Of a stretch of 64,000 nt of DNA, positions 56,101 through 64,000 are shown piece by piece (position 1 is the first letter of the stretch; the number at the start of each line of letters is the position of its first letter). The notes under the pieces are model-generated. The model made no database searches. It had not been told where the DNA came from and saw only the letters and a program-made list of their open reading frames with translations. The position numbers and the translations under genes were made by a program. The DNA is from Simmondsia chinensis (Eukaryota; Streptophyta; Magnoliopsida; Caryophyllales; Simmondsiaceae): NCBI GenBank assembly GCA_018398585.1, contig JAGTTD010000022.1:4119501-4183500 (forward strand), read 5' to 3'.

Positions 56101-57476
56101 AATGTCAATACTAGACATTGTATTAATATTTGGAGGGACAAGTGGGTCCCAGACTTCCCCTCTTTTTTGGTTGGTCTTGTGCCGGGGGAGACTACAAATG
56201 TGACACAGGTCTCTAATCTTATATGTCCTGGGGCGGGGAGATGGAATATAACCCTTCTATCTCGAGTTTTCACTCCTGATGTTTCGAAAGCCATTTTGAT
56301 CATCCCGATTGGAAACCCCCACCAGGACGATGATTGGGTTTGGCATTTCACTAAACAAGGTGATTATTCATTTAAATTTGGATACCGTCTTTGTTTGTCT
56401 ACCGCCTCTTCCAGCTCTTGGTTGAGCATCCACAAGCACCCCGGTTTGCTCGGTTAACGGATTTCACACCTCGTGGGTTGTGGATTTCCCTCCTAAAATC
56501 AAACATTTCTTACAGAGTGCTTTGATGAATGCTTTGGCTATCTTTGAGAACATATGGAAGAGAAAACTCAAGCTTGACCCCTTCCGTCCTAGATGTTAAG
56601 GGATCCCCGAAACGGTTTAGTATTTGTTTTTCTTTTGTCCTTGAGCTAGGGCAACTTGGTTCCCTTCATCTTTGGGTTTGAAACCAAATGAGGAGGGCTT
56701 CCATAGCTTTCATCATTGGAGGACTCAATTTGTTATAACTTAAGAATCTCACGTGATGACCTTTTCAGGATCATGTTCTTATGTTGTGATATATGGAAGA
56801 GTAGGTGTGATCTCATCTTCAAGAAGACTTTTCATCCTCCGGAGTTCACTGCCTCCTATGCTACAGCCGCGGCTGCCGAATTTAGTGATGCGGCTCCTTT
56901 TGTGTTGGGTCATTCTATCCCTCTAGTGAAAAGACCCTTTTTTGCAAGTTGAGAGCCTCCCTCTATTGATAGGATCAAGATCAATATTGATGCTGCTTTC
57001 CCTCCAAAGTCTGGGGCTACTTTGGCTATTTGGCTCGGTCTGGCAACGGCCTCGTCGGAGGAGGATAGTGCGGTTCATATGCTGCAAATTCTTCGCTCAT
57101 CGCCGAGACTTTAGCCATCCAGACCGCCTGATGGCTTGCTTGCTCTCGGGCTTGGAAAAAAATTATTATTGAATTGGATTGTAAGCAAGCTATAGATATT
57201 ATTTCTTGTGTTGTTACCCCCCGTGGGAATGTAGAGCTGCTATTGTGGATATTATGATGTTATCCTCGTGTAGTTCTTTTGATGATTTCACTTTTGTTGG
57301 GCCCTTAGGTCTTATAATAATGTAGCCCATTTTGTTGCCACTAGTCATTTAGGCGATAGATGTTCTCATGATTGGTGGCATGATTGCCCACCTGCGATTG
57401 TATCCCTTGTTAACGTTGATCATTTAGTAATATAGTCTTGGCCTTTGGGCTCCTCGATGTTCAAAAAAAAATTGAA
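53182..57476 (+). mobile_element. L1-type LINE, nearly full ORF2
   Basis: About 4.3 kb from just before an endonuclease to a short A tail (57465-57474). The flanks ATTGGTAATAAAATTT (about 53166-53181) and ATTTGGTCAAAATAAAATTT (about 57479-57500) are similar and could be the target duplication. It lies in the INT copy 3 downstream flank at almost the same place where copy 2 received the 22475-23802 insertion. ORF1 is missing, so the copy is 5'-truncated. Confidence 0.82.
53254..57330 (+). pseudogene. LINE ORF2 (endonuclease, RT, zf-RVT, RNase H) pseudogene
   Basis: AP endonuclease starts near 53308 (IICWNCQGLGQP) and continues in other frames to 53925 (DFFNEVGLIELSIKGCRYSWSN). RT runs 53944-55560: finger/palm region with GQDGFPGIFYTSFWDI, then FKQGDPLSPFLFFFVMDSLS (about 55226-55285) and the catalytic F-A-D-D box (HLFFADDCVLFFQ, about 55360-55400). 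A zf-RVT region lies near 56300-56460 (DDDWVWHFTKQGDYS) and RNase H near 56960-57170 (DRIKINIDAAFPPKSGA). At least six frameshifts and stops break the frame, so it cannot make an active protein. Confidence 0.82.
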
Positions 57477-57479
57477 ACA

Positions 57480-58223
57480 TTTGGTCAAAATAAAATTTGA
57501 TAACAATATAAATTATTCAGTAATCAAATTGATACAATAAGTAAAATATAAGGATCTTTGTCATAAATAACCCTAAAATACAATACTATAAAGTGACTAT
57601 CAATATTGTGAATAGATTGAATTGTGCCAATTTTAAATTAAGTTATAAAGCATGACGCATATGAAACAATAGTACCTTTTTTTGAACAGTACCTTTGAAT
57701 TCATAAGATAATAATGAATCTATATAAACGAAGTTGGCCCAATTTAACAATTCTCAATCAAAAGTATTTTTACTATAACATTGATACTCTATATCAGTAT
57801 ATAATAGGCACTCGGAATAACGGACAAAGTCCATAAAACTACTACAACAAAGTGTGGGTACATTTATTGTGGTGTAGTATGAAAACGTAAAGTTCGATTT
57901 GAGCATGTTGAAATTCACTGAAAGAGAGAAACAAACTACGGTCCCCTTTTTGTACTAAGCGATTGATGATCCACATAACAACCAATAAAATAGAATTTAT
58001 AGGCAAAAGTAAAAGACATCCTGAAATGCAAAAATTACGAAATTGCCTCTAGACTATAAGCAAAATACAGAAGTTGTCCAAAGACATATTTAGAGATTGA
58101 AATTGAGGAAATTACATTTCTGGAAAAATATTATTTTTCGCAAAAATTTAATATAGGGAAATTATTACTAAGCTACCATGAGGTTGAAGCATTATCACTT
58201 AAATAACCTTATATTTTAATATA
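57480..58223 (+). other. INT copy 3 downstream flank, continuation
   Basis: 57535-57860 aligns with 23895-24180 after copy 2. 57861-58223 has no recognised content; SINE target sequence begins at 58224. Confidence 0.5.
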
Positions 58224-58239
58224 TACAATAAGGTAACCT

Positions 58240-58460
58240 CCGAAGTTACCAAAGAGGGCACCAACACGCCGTCACCGAATCCCATTAGAACTCCGAAGTT
58301 AAGCGTGCTTGGGCGAGAGTAGTACCAGGATGGGTGACCTCCTGGGAAGTCCTCATCCTCAGGTTGGGGGCACTGGGAAACAGCCTCTCTTCAGGTTAGC
58401 ACCCTGAAGGGGGAAAGCTGCCTACATCCTTCCCCCTCAGACCCTGCATAGGAGGGACCC
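58240..58460 (+). mobile_element. 5S-rRNA-headed SINE, perfect target duplication
   Basis: 221 bp flanked by the perfect 16-bp duplication TACAATAAGGTAACCT (58224-58239 and 58461-58476). The head (about 58257-58352) is very close to 5S rRNA: GAATCCCATTAGAACTCCGA, AAGTTAAGCGTGCTTGGGCG, AGTAGTACCAGGATGGGTG and ACCTCCTGGGAAGTCCTC. The tail carries GGTTGGGGGCACTGGGAAAC, CTGAAGGGGGAAAGCTGC and CAGACCCTGCATAGGAGGGA; the (TTG)n end is lost. The 5S part is closest to the rRNA of all copies. Confidence 0.92.
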
Positions 58461-58598
58461 TACAATAAGGTAACCTGAGTTTTAGATATTTTGTGCTGCC
58501 GTGAATATGTGGATATACAAGAAAGGATAGGATCAAGAACAACATCATAAGAGGAAAACTGGGCGTGGCCCAGATCGAGGATAAATTGAGGGAGCAAC

Positions 58599-59035
58599 TG
58601 ATACAGACCAAGACTTGCCAGCTGTCAAGGTCTCCTTCACAAATGCCTCTACAGCCATATGCTCGCCAAGGTCTACCGCCAATGGCCGTCTAATAACCCG
58701 AACGGCTATCGCCAATCTAATTCCAATGCTTGGCGTCACCCTCACACGCATCACCAACCACGTGCCCTCTTCTAGATCTTTCTTCATTCTTCTAGAAGCT
58801 TCTACTATCATGCCAGATCACCCTCCCCTTACTTGTATATATAGGTAGAGAAGGCATTAGGGTTGAATATGCCAAATGATGTATTAAGAGGGTAATGCTC
58901 TATTCTCTTTCTCCCTCTGTTTCTTTCTATGTCTTCTCCCATTTCTTATATGTAATCCTCCATTATTGGAGGTAATCTATCAAAATATATGTTATTAGTT
59001 GTGATTCCAGTTGATTTATATTTAGTATCGTATCA
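58599..59035. mobile_element. Solo LTR in the RTE LINE
   Basis: 437 bp with ends TGATAC and GTATCA, flanked by the perfect 5-bp duplication GCAAC (58594-58598 and 59036-59040). The interior has a TATATATAGG word at about 58837-58847, suggesting plus orientation. No internal region remains, so it arose by recombination between two LTRs. The RTE reading frame is continuous across it once removed. Confidence 0.85.
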
Positions 59036-59501
59036 GCAACGTTTGAGGTGGTTTGGGCATGTTAGGAGGAGACTGACCACTACTCTAGTCTGGAGATGCT
59101 AACAATTCCATATTACGCTCAGCACGAGAGAGAAAGGCAGGTCAAAGAAGAGATGGTTGAAGACGATTTGACATATGACCTTACCCACCTAAACCTACAA
59201 GAGGAAATGGTCATAGATATAGCTCAGTGAAGGGCTAGCGTAAGAGTAGTCGCCGTAGCTGTTTAGAATAAAGGAGCATATTCTGGCTAGCACTAATGTT
59301 CCTAGGCTTATATGATTGCCTCTTTGGTGTACTTAATATAGATGGGAGTTGTTTTATTTGCCTTCCGTTGCTTTATACTTTCATTACGCTTGCCTTGTGC
59401 GTTGTTTTTGCTCTTATGCTTTTATGCTTATCCGGTTGGGGATCTTCGGACACAGCCTCCCTTCAGGGTAGCACCCCCGACCCTGCTTATGCTGGAGCTA
59501 T

Positions 59502-60137
59502 GGTTATTAAAATCCCGATTTGAATCTTAGAATTTTACGATTATGCGATTCCACAATAGTCGACCAATCTGAATCCCAAGTAAAATCTTAATTTTATAGA
59601 ATCTTATGATTCATATATATTACATGAAATTAACTGATAGAATCTTAATATGATTTTACGATTTTGGCGATTCGACCTCAATTCTACCAAAGTATACAAA
59701 TAAAAAGATAAAATGTAAAAAATCAAGCATATATTATAAACGAACTTATTTTATTAGCTTGAAGTAAAAAAAAGTCAATTAAGTGTTTATATACTTTAAA
59801 GAAACTTAACTTCAAGTTTTGTTTTACTTTTTTTGATCGAAAGTTTTGTTTTACTTTTTAACCTTAATATAAAGTTCAATTAGTAACATATATCTTAAAA
59901 ACTCTCATAATTTTTGTAGCATGATAATTATTTTTATCATATTTGATTATATTTTTTGTGTATACCCCATGTAAATTGAGGTCTTATTAATAATTTTTTA
60001 AACTGTATAACTAATATTACGATTAAAAATAATTATACTATATATTTAGTACAATCTTATGATTCTTGATTTAATTTTACAATTTCGATTCTAGAAGCCC
60101 CCTACCAATTCTAAGTAGAATCCGGATTTTAACAACC
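59502..60137. mobile_element. MITE-like element inserted in the RTE/SINE-type tail
   Basis: Inverted ends GGTTATTAAAATCC and GGATTTTAACAACC; the interior repeats ATTTTACGATT, GAATCTTA and TTACGATTTTGG words. It separates CTTATGCTGGAGC from GGGAGCCCTTAAGGCAC, which are adjacent in the uninterrupted tails elsewhere. Flanks GCTGGAGCT and GGTGGGAGC may be a worn duplication. A partial relative lies at 1733-2069. Confidence 0.65.
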
Positions 60138-60178
60138 TTGGTGGGAGCCCTTAAGGCACTAAGTTTGTTATGGTTGTT

Positions 60179-60880
60179 ATTATCACTTAGGTGCCTCGAA
60201 GTTTTAAAATTTTATTATCAGATACCCTTTAATCAAAAATTTCATACATTTTTGCTAGAAAACTCTAAAATTGAACTTGATTTTAACAACATATACTTAT
60301 TTTCATTAGAATTTGACGATTTTTTGCCCAGAAATTCGAAAATGGCACATATTTATGGTAATTTTTAAGTGGTCTACATTAACATTTGGTGAATATTTTA
60401 TCACAATTCGTTAAATTTTTGATAAAAATATTGACACTACCTTTAATATATTATTGTATTCATGTAATATATCAATATTGTTTTGTATAAAATTGATTAA
60501 ATTCTTATAAAAATTTATCAAATTTTTTTATAAGATATCTAAGTAATTATATATTCAAACTTTAAAATATCTTATTATATATATAAAAATATCGAATACT
60601 TTTATAATAAATACTCAAACTTTATTAAAATAGCTCGGTAATAAATTTTTTTTTTTTTTAAAATGGCAACCAAACGTGGGCCTTGACGCACGAAAAATGT
60701 TGGTGGACACGACGGGAAGCATATGATGAGAGAGAAACCGAACCCTGGGGCCCTTCATTGGACACTTTAGAAGTTAAACGGAAGCCCTACTGTGCTTGTG
60801 AAATTCAAGCGATTCTTACCATCACCGCCACCGTAACCGCCGCAGCAACCTCTCCCGGCGGCACTGGCATTCCGGCGACG
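60179..60880 (+). promoter_or_regulatory. ANGUSTIFOLIA upstream region and 5' UTR
   Basis: 60179-60660 is AT-rich and ends in a poly(T) run (about 60640-60660); 60661-60880 is less AT-rich and probably includes the promoter-proximal part and 5' UTR, with CT- and GCC-rich sequence before the start. No TATA box was assigned. The open frame extends upstream in frame to 60683, but that 66-residue extension is low-complexity and absent from known AN proteins. Confidence 0.45.
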
Positions 60881-61474
60881 ATGTCAAATCCGGCCACCGG
60901 AAAATCCTCTGCAACGGCGCACCACCACAAGAACCCTACGCCGCTCCCCTTACTCGTCACTCTCAACTGCATCGAAGACTGCGCACTCGAACAAGAATCT
61001 CTCGCCGGAATCGCCACCGTAGAGCACGTCGGTCTTAACCGCCTCGCCGACGGTAGGATCGAGTCCGCCGTGGCGGTGCTACTCCACTCGCTCGCGTTTC
61101 TTCCACGCGCCGCGCAGAGTCGGCTCCGGCCATGGCAGCTCATTCTCTGTCTCGGATCGTCCGATCGCGCTGTGGACTCCGCGCTCGCTGCTGATCTCGG
61201 ACTCCGGCTTGTTCATGTCGATGTGTCGCGCGCTGAGGAGATCGCGGATACGGTTATGGCGTTGATTCTTGCTCTGCTTCGTCGTACGCATCTCCTTTCG
61301 CGTCAGTCTCTCTCTTCGTCCGGCTGGCTTGGATCGGTGCAGCCGCTGTGTCGTGGTATGAGGCGGTGCAGGGGGCTTGTGCTTGGTATTATTGGTAGAT
61401 CTGCGTCGGCTAGGTCTTTGGCTACTCGTAGCTTGGCTTTTAAGATGAATGTGTTGTATTTTGATGTTCATCAG
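60881..61474 (+). CDS. AN: ANGUSTIFOLIA (plant CtBP-like protein), exon 1
   Basis: 198 codons from the ATG at 60881 to a splice donor (CAG|GTATGG) at 61474/61475. The protein starts MSNPATGKSSATAHHH, then has the AN-specific block LVTLNCIEDCALEQESLAGI (about residues 26-45), HSLAFLPRAAQSRLRPWQLI, DLGLRLVHVDVSRAEEIADT and VMALILALLRRTHLLSR. Next comes the start of the nucleotide-binding fold, GLVLGIIGRSASARSLATRS then LAFKMNVLYFDV. AN is related to CtBP/BARS and D-isomer 2-hydroxyacid dehydrogenases; in Arabidopsis it controls leaf width and trichome branching through cell polarity and microtubules, acting outside the nucleus. The rest (dehydrogenase domain end and plant-specific C-terminal tail) is beyond the window. 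It is intact in the part seen. Confidence 0.93.
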
Positions 61475-62058
61475 GTATGGATTATGTTGAATTTGAGAGA
61501 TTTAAAGGTTTTGTTGTTCAAATTTGTTTGCTTTTAAGCCTATGTAGTGGTTTGAAGTAGGAATTTTGGTCGTTACCAGTAATGTGAGGTCTTTGAAATG
61601 CTGGAGTTATTAGGGTTCAATGCTAGAGTTCTTAGAGGTCGTTAGCTACTCTTAGCAGGGGTTTAAGATGAATGTGCTGTATCAGGTGTGGATTGTGTTG
61701 AATTTGAGTGATTTAAAGGTTTTGTTGTTCAAATTTGTTTACTTTTCAGCCTATTTTGTGGTTTGATGTAGAAAGTTTGGTCTTAACGGATAATGTGAGC
61801 TCTTTGAAATGCTGGAGGTCTTAGGGTTCAATGCTAGAGTTCTTGGAGGTCATTGGCTACTCATAGTTGGGGTTTTAAGATAAATGTGCTGTATTTTGAT
61901 GTTCATCAGGTATAGATTGTGTTTAATTTGGGTGATTTATAGGTTTTAGTGTTCAAATTTGTTTACTTTTCAGCCTATTTTGCGGTTTGAAGTGGGAATT
62001 CTGGTCTTAACCGATAATGCAAATTCTTTGAAACGCTGGAGTTCTTAGGGTTTCAATG
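61411..62058 (+). repeat. Three-copy tandem repeat spanning AN exon 1 end and intron 1
   Basis: Units start at about 61411, 61634 and 61845 (period about 210-225 bp). Each has a GCTACTCNTAGC-like start, AAGATGAATGTGCTGTAT-like exon-end sequence, a CAG|GT donor and then TTGTTGTTCAAATTTGTTTNC and GGTCTTAACC-type intron sequence. Unit 1 contains the real exon 1 end. Unit 2 lost 12 bases (TTTTGATGTTCA). Unit 3 keeps TATTTTGATGTTCATCAG followed by GTATAG (donor at 61910). Confidence 0.88.
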
Positions 62059-62495
62059 TTTGTATTGGTCTTGATGAGGCGTTGATCCGATGGGATGTGG
62101 CGGTTTAATTTGAGAAGCAGTTGAACTATGAAATTTTATGTTCAGATTGTTTAAAACTATTGTAGTGTGTTTGCATTACTTCAATGTTCTCGGTGTTGGA
62201 GACACAACTGCAAATGTAATGGGTCAAGAAGGTTAATGTCACTGTATGAAGTTTCCCCTTTTGTATGAATCTCAGTGACGTGTGCTAAAAAGGTTCTGTG
62301 TGATGCATAAACGGATAGTTATCTTGAGCAGTTCATAAATGGTTGCAAGTTTGTAATCCTAGTGAAAGAAGTAGAGGAATCAATTTGAAGTCAAGTAGAT
62401 ATTTACGCACTGAAGTGCGTGAAATAGAGTGAACTGTTAGAAGTTGTGACACTAGTAAAGATTGTGAAAGTAACATAACATTCTACCTATGGATT

Positions 62496-63318
62496 CTTAG
62501 AACTTACAAGTTACACCTTCACAGGAATCTTACTACAAGAAAAATACATTAATTCATATAGTTAAGCCATATTCTATACCAAGTACGCCTGTCTTCACTT
62601 CTTGACAAGAGGGGCTGGATGGGCCTGGCACTTTTACGTCTAAATATTTTTCTAACATCTTTCTTCACATAGTCCTCTTTCGGCTTTACCCTTGTGCTCG
62701 TGTGTTTGGAAAGCTAAGGTACCTTTTAGAATCAAGGTTTTTATGTGGACTTTACTTCTTAACAAGCTTAATACTCAAGATTGCTTTCAAAAACAAGGAC
62801 CTTTTAAGGCTTTGTCTCTAGGGAACTGTGTTATGTGCTTCCAGAGTGGAGTCGCATGACCATTTATTTCGCATTGTGTTGTGGCTTGGGATTTATGGTG
62901 TAAGCTATTATCCACTTTCGAAATAGGTTTGCCTAAAATCTGTTGAGGGTATTCTTTTAATGGAGTTTCTTGGCGTAGGAAAGAAGTAAGATCTTTTAAA
63001 GTTATTCTTCACAGCCAAGATTGCAATCCTCTGGTGTATTTTGCTTGAAAGAAATGCTATTATCTTTAAAGATCAACATACGCCAGTTAATTTATTATAG
63101 GTGAAGGTAGTCTTTTTAATAGCTCTCTGGACGAAGAGCTTTGGAAGCTTTGCTGACGTGCGCTTAGTTGATTTGCAAAGGGATTGGAGGGCTTTATATT
63201 ATTAGTTTATGGTTTTTATTATGGCATTTTGTAATTTTGAGGACATCTTGTCATTAACCCTTTGTACATTCTTTTTCTCTTAATATTATGTCTTTTTTTC
63301 TATCCAAAAAAAAAAAAA
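62496..63318 (+). mobile_element. 5'-truncated L1-type LINE in AN intron 1
   Basis: Ends in poly(A) (63306-63318). The frame around 62700-62900 gives the zf-RVT end of LINE ORF2 (VWKAKVPFRIKVFMWTLLLN, then CVMCFQSGVASHDHLF), followed by NAIIFKDQHTPVN. Flanks ACATTCTACCTATGGATT (62478-62495) and ACATTTTGCCTGTGGATT (63320-63337) match at 15 of 18 and may be the target duplication. The left edge is less certain than the right. Confidence 0.72.
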
Positions 63319-63337
63319 CACATTTTGCCTGTGGATT

Positions 63338-64000
63338 AGAATGGGAATGCCTTTAGTTAAACCATTTGGAGCTATTATTGTTCATATAATTTGATCCAGT
63401 GTGTGCAGTACCGAGTTACAATGTAAGAATTTTGAGGATAGATGTTGCTTTTGCAGAAGATGATCTGAAAATCAGATGGTAAGATGATGAGGATCAGTGA
63501 GCGTTCCAATGTAACTGTCTTGTTATTTCTTAAACCACGCAATGGTTGCACTTCTGCAGAGCTTAGGTTGTGAGAGTGTTGACGGTCTATTAGTCAGTTA
63601 GATTGCTTACGGAGAACGGAGGCTGCTTGGACTAGCAAATGTTTGTTTTATGACTAAGGAAGATCCCAATAGTCACATTGTCTAATTGCATATTTCTCTA
63701 CTTGCGCATTTCCCGTCTTTTCTTTACATACAGACCCTCTGTAATTCTCTGGTGGCTACTTGTATTCACTGAAAATATGCAGGTGTTTTCCGTGAATACT
63801 TCTTGATCCATGGTAGATTCTCTCATGCTTAAATCTCTATTGAAATTGTAGTGATGCGTATCGAATTTATGCACAAGATCTGGAGCTATCACCTTGTTAC
63901 GTTGCATAGTGAATCTTGTCATCATGTCATACAAATATGTCTCTTTACCCCACAAAGTAACCATGCAGAAGAATTGATACTATCCATGTAGAGGACAACT
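63338..64000 (+). other. AN intron 1, continuation
   Basis: No AN exon 2 sequence (normally starting after YFDV.., leading to the ARRMDTLNDLL region) was found in any frame to the window end, so intron 1 is longer than 2.5 kb. The minus-strand open frame at 63698-63964 has no recognised domain. Confidence 0.55.

Larger units (their letters stand above)
58495..60178 (+). mobile_element. RTE-type LINE 3' part, interrupted twice
   Basis: About 58506-58598 encodes ICGYTRKDRIKNNIIRGKLG and then VAQIEDKLREQ, the end of the RTE-family reverse-transcriptase ORF. After a solo LTR (58599-59035) the frame resumes as RLRWFGHVRRR (59037-59075), then a decayed RGRPKKTW-like part (KGRSKKRWLKTI, about 59131-59166). 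The 3' UTR runs to GGTTGGGGATCTTCGGACAC, AGCCTCCCTTCAGGGTAGCA and GACCCTGCTTATG, which is the SINE tail. A MITE splits this tail (59502-60137) and it resumes GGTGGGAGCCCTTAAGGCAC, ending TTTGTTATGGTTGTTATT. Hence this LINE carries the same 3' end as the local 5S SINEs. Confidence 0.78.

Noticed and set aside
49360..58460. 5S rRNA genes
   Set aside because: The 5S-like segments are incomplete, mutated, joined to a SINE tail and flanked by target duplications; no tandem 5S array or pol III T-terminator arrangement is present.
60683..60880. N-terminal 66-residue extension of the ANGUSTIFOLIA frame
   Set aside because: Low-complexity and unlike AN N-termini; the ATG at 60881 gives the expected start a short distance before the conserved LVTLNCIEDC block.

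Overview
This is a nuclear segment of a flowering plant (most likely a eudicot). It is AT-rich, its genes are spliced, its LTR elements use the plant-type initiator tRNA-Met primer site, and it carries the usual plant elements: hAT, MULE and PIF MITEs, L1 and RTE LINEs, SINEs, a TRIM and Ty1/copia. There are no bacterial genes and no CRISPR array.

Host genes. Three tandem plus-strand copies of an INT4-type inositol transporter gene (sugar-porter MFS family) form the backbone. Copy 1 (10505-11796) is a pseudogene with a frameshift and no 3' part. Copy 2 (15457-18221) is intact, with two exons around a 971-bp intron. Copy 3 (50160-52144) has an open frame and a 188-bp intron but altered residues at several conserved positions. 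The three share about 300 bp of upstream sequence, and copies 2 and 3 also share downstream sequence (23900-24180 against 57540-57860), so the unit of duplication was larger than the gene. At the right end, 60881-61474 is the first exon of an ANGUSTIFOLIA (plant CtBP-like) gene whose other exons lie outside the window.

Mobile layer. 1-10100: intergenic sequence packed with MITEs (MULE, hAT, a long inverted repeat), L1 fragments, a TRIM and a SINE. 11797-15007: hAT remnant and a PIF MITE. 18341-24180: a hAT with both ends, a SINE tail and a GC-rich non-LTR insertion, all within the duplicated INT downstream flank. 24304-31734: minus-strand copia element interrupted by an L1 fragment. 32109-43487: composite plus-strand copia structure flanked by one CATGT target duplication; it contains a partial foreign copia element and a second partial copy of its own pol. 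43493-49627: hAT MITE, decayed TRIM, two 5S-rRNA-headed SINEs, L1. 53182-57476: L1 with endonuclease, RT and RNase H. 58240-60178: 5S-SINE, then a decayed RTE LINE that hosts a solo LTR and a MITE.

Most notable: (i) a SINE family with a 5S rRNA head and a 3' tail shared with the local RTE LINE; (ii) the composite copia element; (iii) a three-fold tandem repeat that copied the ANGUSTIFOLIA exon 1 splice-donor boundary into intron 1; (iv) several arrays of short hairpins inside repeats. Homology calls come from reading the sequence and recalling family motifs; no search was run.
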